Assembly (NCBI RefSeq): GCF_018070575.1
Contig: NZ_JAGPXN010000007.1
Coordinates: forward strand, 124,001-188,000
DNA length: 64,000 nt
DNA from: Micromonospora sp. C31
GTDB lineage: Bacteria > Actinomycetota > Actinomycetes > Mycobacteriales > Micromonosporaceae
Reading direction: 5' to 3'
Shown here: positions 42,546 to 53,111 of the stretch, in pieces
Position numbering within the stretch: position 1 is the first letter of the stretch
Layout: every line of letters begins with the position of its first letter
Program-made: the position numbers and the translations under genes
Notes under the pieces: model-generated
Told to the model about the DNA's origin: nothing
Seen by the model: only the letters and a program-made list of their open reading frames with translations
Databases searched by the model: none

Positions 42546-45500
42546 GATCGCGTGGTTCGGAGCGACCGGAGGACGGCCCCGACGAGCGGCGCGACTCCCG
42601 CGCCAAGGGGCGCCGATGGGGGCGGGGCAAGGCCGAGGCCGAGCCGGAGGAGCCGGTCAGCGGCGAGGAGTTCGGCTGGATCGACGACCTGCGTTCGGCC
42701 AAGCAGCAGCGGACCGAGCTGGGTCCGGACGGGGCGGAGCCCGCCTCGCCGGCCGGCCCCCGCCCGGGTGACCCGACGGCTGCGGGCCCCGCCGGGCCGC
42801 CGCCCCACCGTGGCCCCGGTCCGGCCGCCACGCCCCCGGTGCGCCGCGGCGAGGCCGAGCCCCCGCGGTCCCGCCCGGTCGACGGACCGTGGCCGGGCGC
42901 GCCGGAACCGCCCCGACCGGTCGGCTCCGCAGCCCCCGGCTCCGTCCCCCCGCACCAGCCCGGCCGCCGGCCCCCGGCCGCCGGCCTGCCGCAACCGGGC
43001 CCGGACGGCCCGCAGCGGCAGCCCCGCCCCGCCCCGGGCACCCCGACGGGACCGCAGGCCGGTCCGTCGGGCCCGCCGGCCGGCGCCGCGCCCGGCCCGC
43101 ACGCGCCCGGCCCGGCGGTCCCTCCGGCCGGCCCGCAGGGGATTCCGCCGAATCCGCGCGCCGGTCTCCCGGCGCACCCGCAGTCCGCCCCCCGGACCCG
43201 GCCGCAGCCCGGCCCGCCCTCCCACCCCCCCACCGGTGTGCCGAGCGGACCCCGCCCGGGTGTGGCGGTGCCCCCGTACCCCGAGGCACCGGACGCGCCG
43301 CACCCTGCCGGGGCGACGCCGGGTCGGCGTCCCGACGGGCGGGCGGCGGTGCCGGGTGGTACGCCGCCGTCCGCCGCGCTGCCCGGCGGTGCCGTGGGCG
43401 CGGCCCGGGTCAGCGTCCCGCCTCCCGGCGCTGCGCAGCCGCCGACCGCCGAGCTGCGCGGCGCACCGGCCGAGGGACGTGACCCCCGCTCCGGCCGGAT
43501 GCGACGAGGTCCGGCCGACGCCGACGTGCCCGTGCCGGCCGACGGCACCCGGTCCGTGCCGACGACCGCCCCGCCGTCGCCCGGCGCCGTGCCGGGCGGC
43601 CAGGGGACGACCGACCGGGACCGGCGCCCCGAAGCGCCGACCGGCCGGCGCCGCGCCGCCGAGGAGGACGCCCCGCCGGTACCGCTGTCCGGCAACGCCC
43701 CGCCGGTACCGCTGTCCGGCAACGTGCCGCCGGTCCCACGCTCCGGCAACACCCCACCCGCGTCCGCCGCGCCGCCCGGCGTCGGGGCCCCCCCGCCGCC
43801 CGCCGCCCGCGGCCGGCGCGCCGCGCCCGACGACGGCGAGGTCGCGGGTCGGGGCCGGCGCGCGGCCGGCGACGACGAGAGCGCCGGCCGGGCCGACCGC
43901 GCCGCTGTGGCGGGTCCACCGCCCGCCCACCGTGCGGACGACGCGGTGGCCCCGGGCCGCCCGGCCGTTGCGGACGGGGCGGAGGACCCTGCCCACCCGC
44001 GGCTCCCGGTCGACGGGGAAGCGGGGCGCCGGCGCCAGCCCGGTGAATCCCGCGCCGGCCGGCCGGAGCGCCCGGCCGACTGGTTGCGGCAGGCCGGCCG
44101 TGCCCACCACACCGATCCGGCCCTGCCGACGATCAAGCGGTCCGTGCCGCCGCCCCTGCCGGGCGGCCCGGCACCGGAGCAGCGCGGCGGCGATACCGGC
44201 GCGGTCCCCACCGGCCGGGCGCGGCCCGCAGCGCAGCCGCGAACCGACGATGCCCCCGAGGCCGGCTCGCCGGCAGGGCGGGGCCGACCCGTCGCCGAGC
44301 CGCCCCGGCCCGCCGACCAGCCCCATCCCGGCGCACCGGCCCGGGGCGCCGCCCGCCCCGCGCCGGCCGGCCCACCGTCGCCGCCCGGCGGCCCGAGCCC
44401 GGCCGGCCGGGCTCGCCCGGACGTGCCCCCGGCCGGGCCCGTGCGGGGTGCCGCGCGTCCCGATGCGGCCCCGGCGGGTCCCGTGCGGGGTGCCGCGCGC
44501 CCGGATGCCGGTCCGGCGGGTCCCGTGCGGGGTGCCGCGCGCCCGGACGCCGGTCCGGCCGGGTCCGCGCGTCCCGTCGCGTCGCCCGGCACCGCCGCCG
44601 TGCCGGTGCCGTCCGAGACGGGCCCGAACACCCGGCCCGGTCCGCGCCTCCCCGGGCCCGGCCGGAACGAGGGGCACCTCCCCGAGCCCTCGCCGGGCTC
44701 CACCCGGCCCGCAGCGGGCGCCCCCGGCCCGGGGCCGACCGGCCAGATGTCGGCCGACCCGAACCGCCCCGCCGGCGCCGCGCCGGAGCCGGTCCGCCCC
44801 GCTGGGGTCTCCGGCGCCGTCCGGCCGCCGGCCGCCGGGCGGGACGGGCCCGAGCCGAGGTCCGGCGCGGGCCCTCGACCGGGCGGTCCGTCCGGAGTGG
44901 CCCGGGCGGCCGCCCCGGCGCCCCGCCCCGGGCCCGAGGACCGCGCCGCCGGGCGGGCCCTCCCGCCCCACCGCGAGCCCGGGCGGCCGGAGCCGTCGGG
45001 TGTCCCGCCGGTGCCGCCGCGGCCAGGCGCGGCCGAACCGGTGGTGGCGCGGGCCGCCGCGGCGGTCGTACCGCCTGCCGCGCCGGCCGACGCACCGGTG
45101 CCGCGCCCACCCGTCGAGCCGGAGTCGCCGGACGACGACGCGGCCGGCTCCGGCGGACTGCGCGGCGCACGGTCCGAGCTGCGCCGCCAGATGCGTGAGC
45201 GGCGACGGCTGCGGGCGGGCATCCTCGCCCTGGTCAGCGTGTTGCTGCTCGGCGCGATCCCGCTCTACTTCGGCATCCGTACGCTCAGCCGCGATCCGGT
45301 CTTCGGCACCCTCGACGAGCTGGACGTGCCGGGCTGGGCGGCGGTGCAACCCGTCGACGACGTCAGCGGCAGCCGGTGGTGCCTGCTCGACTGCCGACTC
45401 CGCGAACGCACGGCCACGTCCGAGCGGTCGCCCGGGGAGACGACCCAGGTCTACGAGCGGGCGCTGACCGACGACGGCTGGCGGCCGTGGAAGGTGAGCC

Positions 45501-45814
45501 GCTGCCCCGAGCAGCCGGCCAAGGGGAGCTACACGTGCTGGCGCCGGGACGAGTTGACCCTCGACCTGTGGGTGCGCGAGCCCGCCTGCGTGCCGCCGCC
45601 GGTGGACGGGGAACCGGCCGTCGTGCCGTCGCCCGACCCGGCCACCGCTGCGCAGGAGTGCTCCGGCTCGTTGGTGTCGGTGAAGGTCCGCAACGCGATC
45701 GACGACGAGCGGACCCGGCCCCAGCCCAGCACGGACCCGTCACTCACGGGGGAGGACCCCTTCCCGACGCTCACCGAGGATCCGCTCGCGACACCGACAC
45801 CGTCACCGTCCTGA
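42542..45814 (+). CDS. Very large proline-rich single-span membrane protein, function unknown
   Basis: A 1,090-residue protein. A short conserved-looking start ([20 protein letters not shown]) is followed by about 800 residues dominated by P, G, A and R that should be disordered in the cytoplasm, a basic stretch ([13 protein letters not shown]), one membrane helix ([19 protein letters not shown], about residues 892-912), and an external domain of about 175 residues with six cysteines (WCLLDC, SRCPE, TCWRR, ACVPP, ECSGS) and a T/P/S tail. Two blocks of tandem repeats lie in the disordered part. The GTG overlaps the rarA stop (GTGA), and the next gene has its own -10-like box. I recognise no family. 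The start is supported by the overlap and by the shared frame. Confidence 0.75.
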   Translation: MRSRGSERPEDGPDERRDSRAKGRRWGRGKAEAEPEEPVSGEEFGWIDDLRSAKQQRTELGPDGAEPASPAGPRPGDPTAAGPAGPPPHRGPGPAATPPVRRGEAEPPRSRPVDGPWPGAPEPPRPVGSAAPGSVPPHQPGRRPPAAGLPQPGPDGPQRQPRPAPGTPTGPQAGPSGPPAGAAPGPHAPGPAVPPAGPQGIPPNPRAGLPAHPQSAPRTRPQPGPPSHPPTGVPSGPRPGVAVPPYPEAPDAPHPAGATPGRRPDGRAAVPGGTPPSAALPGGAVGAARVSVPPPGAAQPPTAELRGAPAEGRDPRSGRMRRGPADADVPVPADGTRSVPTTAPPSPGAVPGGQGTTDRDRRPEAPTGRRRAAEEDAPPVPLSGNAPPVPLSGNVPPVPRSGNTPPASAAPPGVGAPPPPAARGRRAAPDDGEVAGRGRRAAGDDESAGRADRAAVAGPPPAHRADDAVAPGRPAVADGAEDPAHPRLPVDGEAGRRRQPGESRAGRPERPADWLRQAGRAHHTDPALPTIKRSVPPPLPGGPAPEQRGGDTGAVPTGRARPAAQPRTDDAPEAGSPAGRGRPVAEPPRPADQPHPGAPARGAARPAPAGPPSPPGGPSPAGRARPDVPPAGPVRGAARPDAAPAGPVRGAARPDAGPAGPVRGAARPDAGPAGSARPVASPGTAAVPVPSETGPNTRPGPRLPGPGRNEGHLPEPSPGSTRPAAGAPGPGPTGQMSADPNRPAGAAPEPVRPAGVSGAVRPPAAGRDGPEPRSGAGPRPGGPSGVARAAAPAPRPGPEDRAAGRALPPHREPGRPEPSGVPPVPPRPGAAEPVVARAAAAVVPPAAPADAPVPRPPVEPESPDDDAAGSGGLRGARSELRRQMRERRRLRAGILALVSVLLLGAIPLYFGIRTLSRDPVFGTLDELDVPGWAAVQPVDDVSGSRWCLLDCRLRERTATSERSPGETTQVYERALTDDGWRPWKVSRCPEQPAKGSYTCWRRDELTLDLWVREPACVPPPVDGEPAVVPSPDPATAAQECSGSLVSVKVRNAIDDERTRPQPSTDPSLTGEDPFPTLTEDPLATPTPSPS
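43670..43750 (+). repeat. Tandem 27-base repeat in the proline-rich gene (three units)
   Basis: Three in-frame 27-base units, each encoding x-P-P-V-P-(L/R)-S-G-N, at 43670, 43697 and 43724. The first two are nearly identical, so copy number may vary between strains. Confidence 0.75.
44429..44554 (+). repeat. Tandem 42-base repeat in the proline-rich gene (three units)
   Basis: Three in-frame units starting at 44429, 44471 and 44513, each encoding [13 protein letters not shown](A/G), with a decayed fourth unit after. High similarity implies recent duplication. Confidence 0.8.
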
Positions 45815-45965
45815 GCCGGTTTCCATCACGGACGGTAGGGTCTGGGGCTGGCGGACCGCCAGCCCCCGCCCGACCCTCCACGGGTCGCCGAGCGGCGGTG
45901 TGGGTAGGACGGTCGCGCGTTGCGGGGACGTCGGGTTCCCGGAACTCTGCTTGAGGAGGACAGGC

Positions 45966-46427
45966 GTGGGCTTTTTCGAGGTCGCGGCGCTGATCGCGGC
46001 GATCGCGTTCGCGATGCTGGTGTTGATCCTTACGCTGCCCATCCTGCGGCTGCGGCACACCGTGGACGCCACCACCCGGATGATCAACGACCTCAACGAC
46101 CGGACCGCGCCGCTGCTCGGTGACGTGAACACCACGGTCCGGAACGTCAACACCGCCCTGGAGCAGGTGCAGACCTCGCTGGACGGGGTCAATCTCCAGC
46201 TCGCCAAGGTCGACACCATGACCAGCCACGCGCAGAACGTCACCGCCAACGTGGCGAACCTGGCGACCGTCGTCTCCGCCGCCGCCGCCAACCCGTTGGT
46301 CAAGGTGGCCGCCTTCGGCTACGGCGTCCGTAAGGCGGCGTCCGCGCGGCGGCACGCCGAGACCGAGCGTGAGGTGCGCGACACCATCAAGCAGCAGCGG
46401 CGGGCCGCCAAGCGCGGCAACCGCTGA
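45966..46427 (+). CDS. DUF948-type membrane protein
   Basis: A 153-residue protein with one N-terminal helix (EVAALIAAIAFAMLVLILTLPILRL), then an amphipathic helical region with repeating N/V/T pattern (VNTTVRNVNTALEQVQTSLDGVN and LAKVDTMTSHAQNVTANVANLAT), predicted as a coiled coil, and a basic end (KQQRRAAKRGNR). This matches the DUF948 family found before alaS in actinobacteria. Function unknown; a role at the cell envelope is an inference. GAGGAGGACAGGC precedes GTG 45966. A -10-like TAGGGT lies at 45836-45841. Confidence 0.8.
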   Translation: MGFFEVAALIAAIAFAMLVLILTLPILRLRHTVDATTRMINDLNDRTAPLLGDVNTTVRNVNTALEQVQTSLDGVNLQLAKVDTMTSHAQNVTANVANLATVVSAAAANPLVKVAAFGYGVRKAASARRHAETEREVRDTIKQQRRAAKRGNR

Positions 46428-46454
46428 TCCGGCACGACCAGGAAGGGCTCGGAG

Positions 46455-46760
46455 ATGAGGCGGTTGTTCTGGCTCGGCATCGGGTTGGCCGTCGGTGTGG
46501 TGGTGGTCCGCAAGGCCACCCGCACCGCACAGGCGTACACCCCGGCCGGCATCGCCAGCACGGTGACCGAATCCGCTGGCGGGCTGGCGGAGTCGCTGCG
46601 TAGCTTCGTGGAGGACGTCCGGGTCGCGATGGCCGAGCGCGAGCAGGAGATCCACGAGGCGTTCGCCCAGGGCGAGGCGTTCGACGACCAGTTCGCCGAG
46701 CTGCGGGAGGACCCGCGCATCGGCGACCGAGAGATCTTTCCGGAGGAACACCAGCGATGA
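46455..46760 (+). CDS. Small membrane-associated protein upstream of alaS (DUF6167-like)
   Basis: A 101-residue protein with a short N-terminal helix ([17 protein letters not shown]) followed by an amphipathic region ([32 protein letters not shown]). Its position between a DUF948 gene and alaS is conserved in actinobacteria as far as I know. GGAAGGGCTCGGAG precedes the ATG. Its stop overlaps the alaS start (ATGA). Confidence 0.75.
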   Translation: MRRLFWLGIGLAVGVVVVRKATRTAQAYTPAGIASTVTESAGGLAESLRSFVEDVRVAMAEREQEIHEAFAQGEAFDDQFAELREDPRIGDREIFPEEHQR

Positions 46761-49435
46761 AGACGGCGGAGATCAAGCGGCGGTACCTCGCCCACTTCGA
46801 GGCGAACGGCCACACCGTGGTGCCGTCCGCTCCGCTGCCCGCCATCAGCGACCCGAACCTGCTGTTCGTCAACGCCGGCATGGTGCAGTTCGTCCCCTAC
46901 TTCCTGGGGCAGCAGACCCCGCCCTACCGGCGGGCGGTCAGCGTGCAGAAGTGCATCCGCACGCCCGACATCGACGAGGTCGGCAAGACCAGCCGGCACG
47001 GCACGTTCTTCCAGATGAACGGCAACTTCTCCTTCGGTGACTACTTCAAGGACGGGGCGATCCCGCTCGCCTGGGACCTGGTCACCAAGTCCCAGGAGCA
47101 GGGCGGGTACGGCCTCGACCCGGAGCGGGTCTGGCCCACCGTCTACCTCGACGACGACGAGGCGTTCGAGATCTGGCGTTCGGTCGGGGTGCCGGCCGAA
47201 CGGATCGTCCGCCGGGGCAAGGCGGACAACTTCTGGTCGATGGGCATCCCCGGCCCGTGCGGCCCGTGCTCCGAGCTGTTCTACGACCGTGGTCCGGAGT
47301 ACGGCAGCGAGGGCGGCCCGGCGGTCGACGAGGACCGCTACATGGAGTTCTGGAACCTCGTCTTCATGCAGTTCGAGCGCGGTCCGGGCACCGGCAAGCA
47401 GGACTACCCGATCCTCGGCGACCTGCCGGCGAAGAACATCGACACCGGCATGGGCCTGGAGCGGATGGCGTCCATCCTCCAGGGCGTCGACAACCTCTAC
47501 GAGATCGACGAGGTCCGGCCGATCCTCGCCAGGGCCGCCGAGCTGACCGGCAAGCGCTACGGCGCCCGGTCCGGCCAGGTCGCCAGCGAGTCGCACCCGG
47601 ACGACGTGCGGCTGCGGGTGATCGCCGACCACGTGCGTACCGCGCTGATGCTGATCGGCGACGGGGTGACCCCGAGCAACGAGGGGCGCGGCTACGTGCT
47701 GCGCCGCATCATGCGCCGGGCGATCCGGGCGGTGCGGCTGCTGGGCTGGCAGGAGCGGGCGCTGCCCGAGCTGCTGCCGGTGGCCCGCGACTGCATGTCC
47801 CCGTCGTACCCGGAACTGGCCGCCGACTTCGACCGGATCGCCGACTACGCGTACGCGGAGGAGGACGCCTTCCTGTCCACCCTGCGTGCCGGCACCACGA
47901 TCCTGGACACGGCGATCACCGAGACCCGCACCGCCGGCAAGCAGGCGCTGTCGGGTGAGAAGGCGTTCCAGCTGCACGACACGTACGGCTTCCCGATCGA
48001 CCTGACCCTGGAGATCGCGGCCGAGCATGGCCTGGCGGTCGACGCCGAGGGCTTCCGCCGGCTGATGGCCGACCAGCGGGCCCGCGCCAAGGCCGACGCG
48101 CAGGCGCGCAAGACCGGGCACACCGACCTGTCGGCGTACCGGTCGGTGCTCGACTCGGGCGGCCCGGTGCGGTTCACCGGCTACGGCGAGGTGTCCCGGG
48201 AGTCGACGGTGCGGGCGGTGCTCGGCGTCGACGGCCCCCGCCGGGCGGCGGTCGAGGGCGACACGATCGAGCTGGTGCTCGACGCCACCCCGTTCTACGC
48301 CGAGGGCGGCGGGCAGCAGCCCGACCTCGGCATGATCACCGTCGGCGGCGGCCAGGTCGAGGTGCTCGACGTGCAGCAGCCGGTGCCCGGCCTGATCGTG
48401 CACCGCGCCCGGGTGGTGCGGGGCGAGGTACGGGCGGGGGAGACCGGCTACGCCGAGATCGACACCACCCGCCGGCGGGCCATCTCCCGGTCGCACACCG
48501 CGACGCACCTGGTGCACCAGACGATGCGCAACTTCCTCGGCGAGTCCGCCACCCAGGCCGGTTCGCTGAACGCCCCGGGGCGGCTGCGCTTCGACTTCAA
48601 CACCCCGACCGGGGTGGCGCCCAGCGTGCTGCGCGACGTCGAGCAGCAGGTCAACGAGGTGCTCCTGGCCGACCTGGAGGTGCACGCCTTCATCACCTCC
48701 CTGGAGGAGGCGCGACGGATCGGCGCGATGGCGCTGTTCGGCGAGAAGTACGGCGAACAGGTGCGGGTCGTCGAGGTCGGCGACTACGCCCGCGAGCTGT
48801 GCGGCGGCACCCACGTCGCCCGCTCCGGCCAGCTCGGCCTGGTGAAGATCCTCAACGAGTCGTCGATCGGCTCCGGGGTGCGCCGGGTAGAGGCCCTGGT
48901 CGGCATGGACGCCTTCAACTTCCTGGCCCGGGAGCACCTGCTGGTGTCCCGCCTCGCCGAGCTGTACCGGGTGCCCAACGACCAGGTCGCCGACCGGGTC
49001 GAGCAGACCGTGACGCAGCTGCGCGACGCCGAGAAGGAGCTGGAGAAGCTGCGGGCCCAGCTCGTGCTCGGTGGCGCGGCGGCGCTCGCCGCGCAGGCCA
49101 AGGAGGTGGGCGGGGTCGCGTACGTGGGCACCGAGGCACCGGAGGGCGCTGCCGGCAACGACGTGCGGACCCTCGCCCAGGAGATCCGGGGCAGGATCGA
49201 TCCGGCCCGGCCGACGGTCGTCGCGGTGGCGGCCCGGGCGAACGGCAAGGCGTCGCTGGTCGTCGCGGTGAACCCGGCGGCGCGCAGCCGGGGTCTGACC
49301 GCGTCCGACCTGGTCAAGGCGGCCTTCTCCGGTCGCGGCGGCGGCAGTCCCGACCTCGCTCAGGGCGGCGGCCTGCCGGCCGCCGAGGCGCCGAACCTGC
49401 TCCGCACGGTCGAGAAGGCGATCGCCGACGCGTGA
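46757..49435 (+). CDS. alaS: Alanyl-tRNA synthetase
   Basis: Class II synthetase for tRNA-Ala, 892 residues, normal length. Catalytic domain motifs: [20 protein letters not shown] (motif 1-2 area), [23 protein letters not shown] (motif 2), [14 protein letters not shown], and [15 protein letters not shown] [12 protein letters not shown] (motif 3). The editing domain has [12 protein letters not shown] (H-x-x-x-H) and [10 protein letters not shown]; the C-terminal domain has [11 protein letters not shown]. The ATG overlaps the preceding stop, so translation is probably coupled to the small membrane protein. Confidence 0.97.
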   Translation: MKTAEIKRRYLAHFEANGHTVVPSAPLPAISDPNLLFVNAGMVQFVPYFLGQQTPPYRRAVSVQKCIRTPDIDEVGKTSRHGTFFQMNGNFSFGDYFKDGAIPLAWDLVTKSQEQGGYGLDPERVWPTVYLDDDEAFEIWRSVGVPAERIVRRGKADNFWSMGIPGPCGPCSELFYDRGPEYGSEGGPAVDEDRYMEFWNLVFMQFERGPGTGKQDYPILGDLPAKNIDTGMGLERMASILQGVDNLYEIDEVRPILARAAELTGKRYGARSGQVASESHPDDVRLRVIADHVRTALMLIGDGVTPSNEGRGYVLRRIMRRAIRAVRLLGWQERALPELLPVARDCMSPSYPELAADFDRIADYAYAEEDAFLSTLRAGTTILDTAITETRTAGKQALSGEKAFQLHDTYGFPIDLTLEIAAEHGLAVDAEGFRRLMADQRARAKADAQARKTGHTDLSAYRSVLDSGGPVRFTGYGEVSRESTVRAVLGVDGPRRAAVEGDTIELVLDATPFYAEGGGQQPDLGMITVGGGQVEVLDVQQPVPGLIVHRARVVRGEVRAGETGYAEIDTTRRRAISRSHTATHLVHQTMRNFLGESATQAGSLNAPGRLRFDFNTPTGVAPSVLRDVEQQVNEVLLADLEVHAFITSLEEARRIGAMALFGEKYGEQVRVVEVGDYARELCGGTHVARSGQLGLVKILNESSIGSGVRRVEALVGMDAFNFLAREHLLVSRLAELYRVPNDQVADRVEQTVTQLRDAEKELEKLRAQLVLGGAAALAAQAKEVGGVAYVGTEAPEGAAGNDVRTLAQEIRGRIDPARPTVVAVAARANGKASLVVAVNPAARSRGLTASDLVKAAFSGRGGGSPDLAQGGGLPAAEAPNLLRTVEKAIADA

Positions 49436-49508
49436 TGCGTGCTCTTAGCCGCCAGGGCGGACCCCCGTGGTCCGCCCTGGTTCGCCGTTTCAGGGGGAGT
49501 CACCGATC

Positions 49509-49970
49509 GTGAGCGAGTTGTCCCGGGGTGTCCGGCTCGGGGTGGACGTCGGGCAGGTCCGGGTGGGGGTGTCCCGCTCGGACCCGCACGGCGTGCTGGC
49601 GACCCCGCTGGTGACCCTCGCCCGCGACCTCGCCGCGGCTGCGGACGCGGTGCCGGCCGACGTCGCCGCGCTCCGGGCGCTGGTGGCCGAGCACGAGGCG
49701 GTGGAGGTCGTCGTCGGCCTACCGGTCAATCTCGCCGGCAAGCACGGTCCGGCCGCCGTACACGTGAAGGCGTACGCTGACCGACTGGCTGATGTAATAG
49801 CGCCCGTTCCGGTGGCGCTCACCGACGAGAGGATGTCCACGGTCGTGGCGTCTCGTAGGCTTGCCGAGCGTGGTGTCCGAGGGAAACGGCAACGTGCGGT
49901 GGTCGACCAGGCTGCCGCGGTGGAGATTCTGCAGAGCTGGCTGGACGCGCAGCGGAGGCGGACGCGATGA
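49509..49970 (+). CDS. ruvX: Putative pre-16S rRNA nuclease RuvX (YqgF)
   Basis: RNase H-like nuclease implicated in 16S rRNA 5'-end maturation, 153 residues. Motifs: RLGVDVGQVRVGVSRSDPHG (first aspartate), VVVGLPVNLAGKHGPAA and ALTDERMSTVVA (D-E-R-x-S/T), and AAVEILQSWLD at the end. GGGGGAG precedes the GTG. The four-base overlap with mltG (ATGA) and the order alaS-ruvX-mltG-aroE are typical of actinobacteria. Confidence 0.93.
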   Translation: MSELSRGVRLGVDVGQVRVGVSRSDPHGVLATPLVTLARDLAAAADAVPADVAALRALVAEHEAVEVVVGLPVNLAGKHGPAAVHVKAYADRLADVIAPVPVALTDERMSTVVASRRLAERGVRGKRQRAVVDQAAAVEILQSWLDAQRRRTR

Positions 49971-51175
49971 TGGACGATCTTGACCTCGGGTTCGACGAGC
50001 AGGACCGGGGTGAGAAGGGCAAGCACCGGCGCGGCGCGGTGCGCAAGCGCAAGGGCGGCTCCGGCGGTGGCGGTGGCGGCCGGGGCAAGACGGCCCTTGC
50101 CCTGCTGCTCGCCTTCGTTCTGCTGGGCACGATCGGCGGCGGCGCCTTCTACGGCTTCGACCGCGTCCAGAGCTACTTCACGACCCCCGACTACGACGGC
50201 GCGGGCACCGGCGAGGTGACCGTCGAGATCAAGCAGGGCGCGCTGCTCGCCGACATGGCCAACGCGCTGGTCGCCGCCGACGTGGTGAAGAGCGCCAAGG
50301 CGTTCATCGAGGCGGCCGAGGACAACGCCCGCAGCAAGAACATCCAGCCTGGCACCTACAAGCTGCGCAAGCAGATGAGCGGCGAGAATGCCGTCACGGC
50401 GATGCTCGACCTGAAGAACCGGGTCGTCAACGGGGTCACCATCCCGGAGGGCCGGACGGCGAAGAACGTCTACAAGCTGCTCTCCGCGGAGACCAAGATC
50501 CCGGTGACGGACTTCGAGGCGGCGGCCAAGGACCCGATCGCGCGGGGCGTGCCGGACTGGTGGTTCAAGCGCACCGACGGCAAGAAGGTCAAACCGTCGA
50601 TCGAGGGCTTCCTCTACCCGGACACCTACGAGATCCCGCCGAAGGCGACCGCCGAGAGCATCATCGAGCTGATGGTCGAGAACTTCCTCAGCGTGACCCA
50701 GGAGATGCAGTTCGCCGACCGGGTGCAGAAGGAGCGCGGCGGCATCAGCCCGTACGAGGCGCTGATCGTCGCGTCGCTGGCGCAGGCCGAGGCGGGGAAC
50801 AAGGACGACCTGGGCAAGGTCGCCCGGGTGGCGTACAACCGGGTGTTCGGCGACTTCCCGTGCAACTGCCTGGAGATGGACGTCACGGTCAACTACTACC
50901 TGGAGCTGACCGGGCAGAAGACCAAGACCTCCGGGCAGATGACGGCCGCCGACCTGGACAACCCGAAGAACCCGTACAACCGAAAGCTGAAGGGCCTGGT
51001 GCCCACCCCGATCAACAACCCGGGCAAGCAGGCCATGGAGGGCGCGATGGACCCGCCGCCCGGCAAGTGGCTCTTCTTCGTGGCGATCGACAAGGAAGGG
51101 CACTCCGAGTTCGCCGAGACCTACGAGGAACACCTGAAGAACGAGGCCAAGGCCAAGGAGGCCGGGATCATCTGA
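49967..51175 (+). CDS. mltG: Endolytic murein transglycosylase MltG
   Basis: Membrane-bound glycan-strand cleaving enzyme that sets peptidoglycan strand length, 402 residues. A charged cytoplasmic start (KHRRGAVRKRKGG) is followed by one helix (TALALLLAFVLLGTIGGGAF) and the external domain. YceG motifs: IPEGRTAKNVYKLL, EGFLYPDTYEIP, and the catalytic region LIVASLAQAEAGNKDDL with the glutamate of AEAG. Two cysteines (PCNCLE) replace part of the usual loop. ATG overlaps ruvX; stop overlaps aroE by one base (TGATG). Confidence 0.94.
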   Translation: MMDDLDLGFDEQDRGEKGKHRRGAVRKRKGGSGGGGGGRGKTALALLLAFVLLGTIGGGAFYGFDRVQSYFTTPDYDGAGTGEVTVEIKQGALLADMANALVAADVVKSAKAFIEAAEDNARSKNIQPGTYKLRKQMSGENAVTAMLDLKNRVVNGVTIPEGRTAKNVYKLLSAETKIPVTDFEAAAKDPIARGVPDWWFKRTDGKKVKPSIEGFLYPDTYEIPPKATAESIIELMVENFLSVTQEMQFADRVQKERGGISPYEALIVASLAQAEAGNKDDLGKVARVAYNRVFGDFPCNCLEMDVTVNYYLELTGQKTKTSGQMTAADLDNPKNPYNRKLKGLVPTPINNPGKQAMEGAMDPPPGKWLFFVAIDKEGHSEFAETYEEHLKNEAKAKEAGII

Positions 51176-51999
51176 TGACGGCCGCACGCCGGGCGGGGGT
51201 GCTCGGCACGCCGATCGCGCACTCCCTCTCGCCGGTGATCCACAACGCCGGCTACGCGGCGGCCGGGCTGACCGGGTGGTCGTACACCCGGATCGAGTGC
51301 GCGGCGGCGGAGCTGCCGGACGTGGTCGCCGGCCTGGGCGCGGAGTGGGCCGGGCTGTCGGTGACCATGCCCGGCAAGGAAGCGGCGCTCGCGGTGGCCG
51401 CCGAGGTCTCGCCGGTCGCCGCCGCCGTCGGCGCCGCCAACACGCTGGTACGCCGACCGGACGGCTCCTGGTACGCCGACAACACTGACGTGGTCGGCAT
51501 GGTCGAGGTGCTCACCGACGCCGGGGTGCGCCCGGGCGCGACGGTGACCGTGCTGGGCGCGGGCGGCACCGCCCGCGCGGCGGTGGCGGCGGCGGGGCGG
51601 CTCGGTGCCGGCGCGGTGACCGTGGTGGCCCGCCGCCCGGCGGCGGTCGACGAGCTGCGCCCGGTGGCCCGCGCGGTCGGCGTGCCGATGACGGGTGCGC
51701 CCTGGGCCGACGCCGCCGACCGGTGCCGCGCCGACCTGGTGGTCTCCACCGTGCCGAAGGGCGGGGCGGATCCGCTCGCCGACGCGGTGGCCTGGCGGCC
51801 GGCGACGGTGCTCTTCGACGCGCTCTACGACCCGTGGCCGACGCCGCTGGCCGCGTCGGCGGAGGCGGCCGGCTGTCGGATCGTCTCCGGGCTCGACCTG
51901 CTCCTGGCCCAGGCGGTGGGCCAGTTCGAGCACTTCACGGGCGTCACGGCGCCCCGCGCGGCGATGGCCGCCGCGCTCGCCGCCGCCCGCGCGAGCTGA
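51175..51999 (+). CDS. aroE: Shikimate dehydrogenase
   Basis: NADPH-dependent step of the shikimate pathway (aromatic amino acids), cytoplasmic, 274 residues. VLGTPIAHSLSPVIHNAGY is the substrate-binding start, GLSVTMPGKEAAL holds the catalytic lysine, GAANTLVR and ADNTDVVG the catalytic aspartate, GAGGTARAA the nucleotide motif, and DLLLAQAVGQFEHFTG the end region. The start ATG overlaps the mltG stop by one base. It is the last gene before a convergent unit. Confidence 0.94.
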   Translation: MTAARRAGVLGTPIAHSLSPVIHNAGYAAAGLTGWSYTRIECAAAELPDVVAGLGAEWAGLSVTMPGKEAALAVAAEVSPVAAAVGAANTLVRRPDGSWYADNTDVVGMVEVLTDAGVRPGATVTVLGAGGTARAAVAAAGRLGAGAVTVVARRPAAVDELRPVARAVGVPMTGAPWADAADRCRADLVVSTVPKGGADPLADAVAWRPATVLFDALYDPWPTPLAASAEAAGCRIVSGLDLLLAQAVGQFEHFTGVTAPRAAMAAALAAARAS

Positions 52000-52139
52000 C
52001 GGTCGGTCGAACGAACCACAGCCACCGATGACTCCGCGACGGGGAGAGGCCGTGCGGTTCAGCGTCGTGGTGCCGCGTCACCAGGGGCTGTTGGCATGAC
52101 AGGCCGGGGACCCACACGCTCACCGTAGGTCAGATCAAG

Positions 52140-53111
52140 CTAGATCATGCGGCGCCGTACCCGCCACACCACCACACCGATCAGGACCGCCGCGACGGCG
52201 ACGAACAGGGCCGCCTCGATGAGCTGGAACGTCCAGAACCGGTCGGCCGGGTGGTAGACCCCGAACTGCTGGATGTCCCGCGCGTGCAGGAACTGGTTGA
52301 GGTTGGTGCCGGCCCGGTTGGCGGCGTCCTCCAGCTCGTGGTACTCGGTCGAGCTCAGCCTGCGCCCGGTGGCGTCTGCGTAGCCGTGTTCGATCGTCCA
52401 GTCAGCGAAGCTGGGCACGGGCCCCGCCTGGTCCGTCGAGCCGCCGACGGCGACCGGCTCCGTGGTGGTGAGCGGGGTGGCGTACGCGGGACGGGCCAAC
52501 AGCGCCACCGGCATCCGGGCGGCGAGGAACGCCCCGAACGCGACGCCGAACGCGGGCAGGCTGCGCCGCAGGATCGCCCCGGCGGCGGTGGCGACGCCGA
52601 ACGCGAACAGCGCGTACGCCACCGGAACAAGTCCCTGCACGTCGAAGGCGTCGTACTGGAACCGCCCTTCCCACGCGTCGAATGGCTGACGGAACCAGGT
52701 GAGCACCGCGGTGAACGTCCCGGTGAGCGCGACGGTGACGCCGGCCAGCGCGGCGAGCTTGGCGGCCAGCCAGCGCATCCGCGGCACGGCCTGGGTCCAG
52801 GCGAGCTGCCAGGTGCCGTCCTCCAGTTCGCGCGCGAGCAGCGGCGCACCGAGGAACGCACCGATGACGACGGGGACCAGATAGAAGGCCGCCAGGAGGT
52901 TCTCGACGTACCCGTACTGCTCGTCGAGCCGGCGGAAGGAGGCCGCGCAGGCCTCGTTGACACCGGCCTCGCCCGCACACCTGGCGGGACCGCCGGGGAA
53001 CAGGTCGTGGGCCTGCGTCCCGAGCACGAGCAGGGCGATGCCGAAAATGCCGACAAGCAGACCCAGGACGCAGACCTCGGTCCGGTGCTGGCGCCAGATC
53101 AACCACGTCAC
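52140..53111 (-). CDS. ABC transporter membrane protein of a YtrA-type operon
   Basis: A 323-residue protein with about six hydrophobic segments: VCVLGLLVGIFGIALLVLG, AFYLVPVVIGAFLGAPLLA (followed by RELEDGTWQLAWTQAVPR), LAALAGVTVALTGTFTAVL, VPVAYALFAFGVATAAGAIL, LPAFGVAFGAFLAARM and ALFVAVAAVLIGVVVW. An external loop of about 100 residues lies before the last helix. The RELEDGTWQLAWTQ motif is typical of exporters of the ABC2/YtrC type. The GTG start overlaps the ATPase stop (GTGA). Probably a pump or envelope-stress transporter partner of the ATPase. Confidence 0.8.
   Translation of the reverse strand: MTWLIWRQHRTEVCVLGLLVGIFGIALLVLGTQAHDLFPGGPARCAGEAGVNEACAASFRRLDEQYGYVENLLAAFYLVPVVIGAFLGAPLLARELEDGTWQLAWTQAVPRMRWLAAKLAALAGVTVALTGTFTAVLTWFRQPFDAWEGRFQYDAFDVQGLVPVAYALFAFGVATAAGAILRRSLPAFGVAFGAFLAARMPVALLARPAYATPLTTTEPVAVGGSTDQAGPVPSFADWTIEHGYADATGRRLSSTEYHELEDAANRAGTNLNQFLHARDIQQFGVYHPADRFWTFQLIEAALFVAVAAVLIGVVVWRVRRRMI

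Noticed and set aside
42289..45349. Minus-strand frames of more than 900 codons opposite the proline-rich gene
   Set aside because: They have R/G/A/P composition typical of shadows of repeated proline codons and no start signals or motifs.
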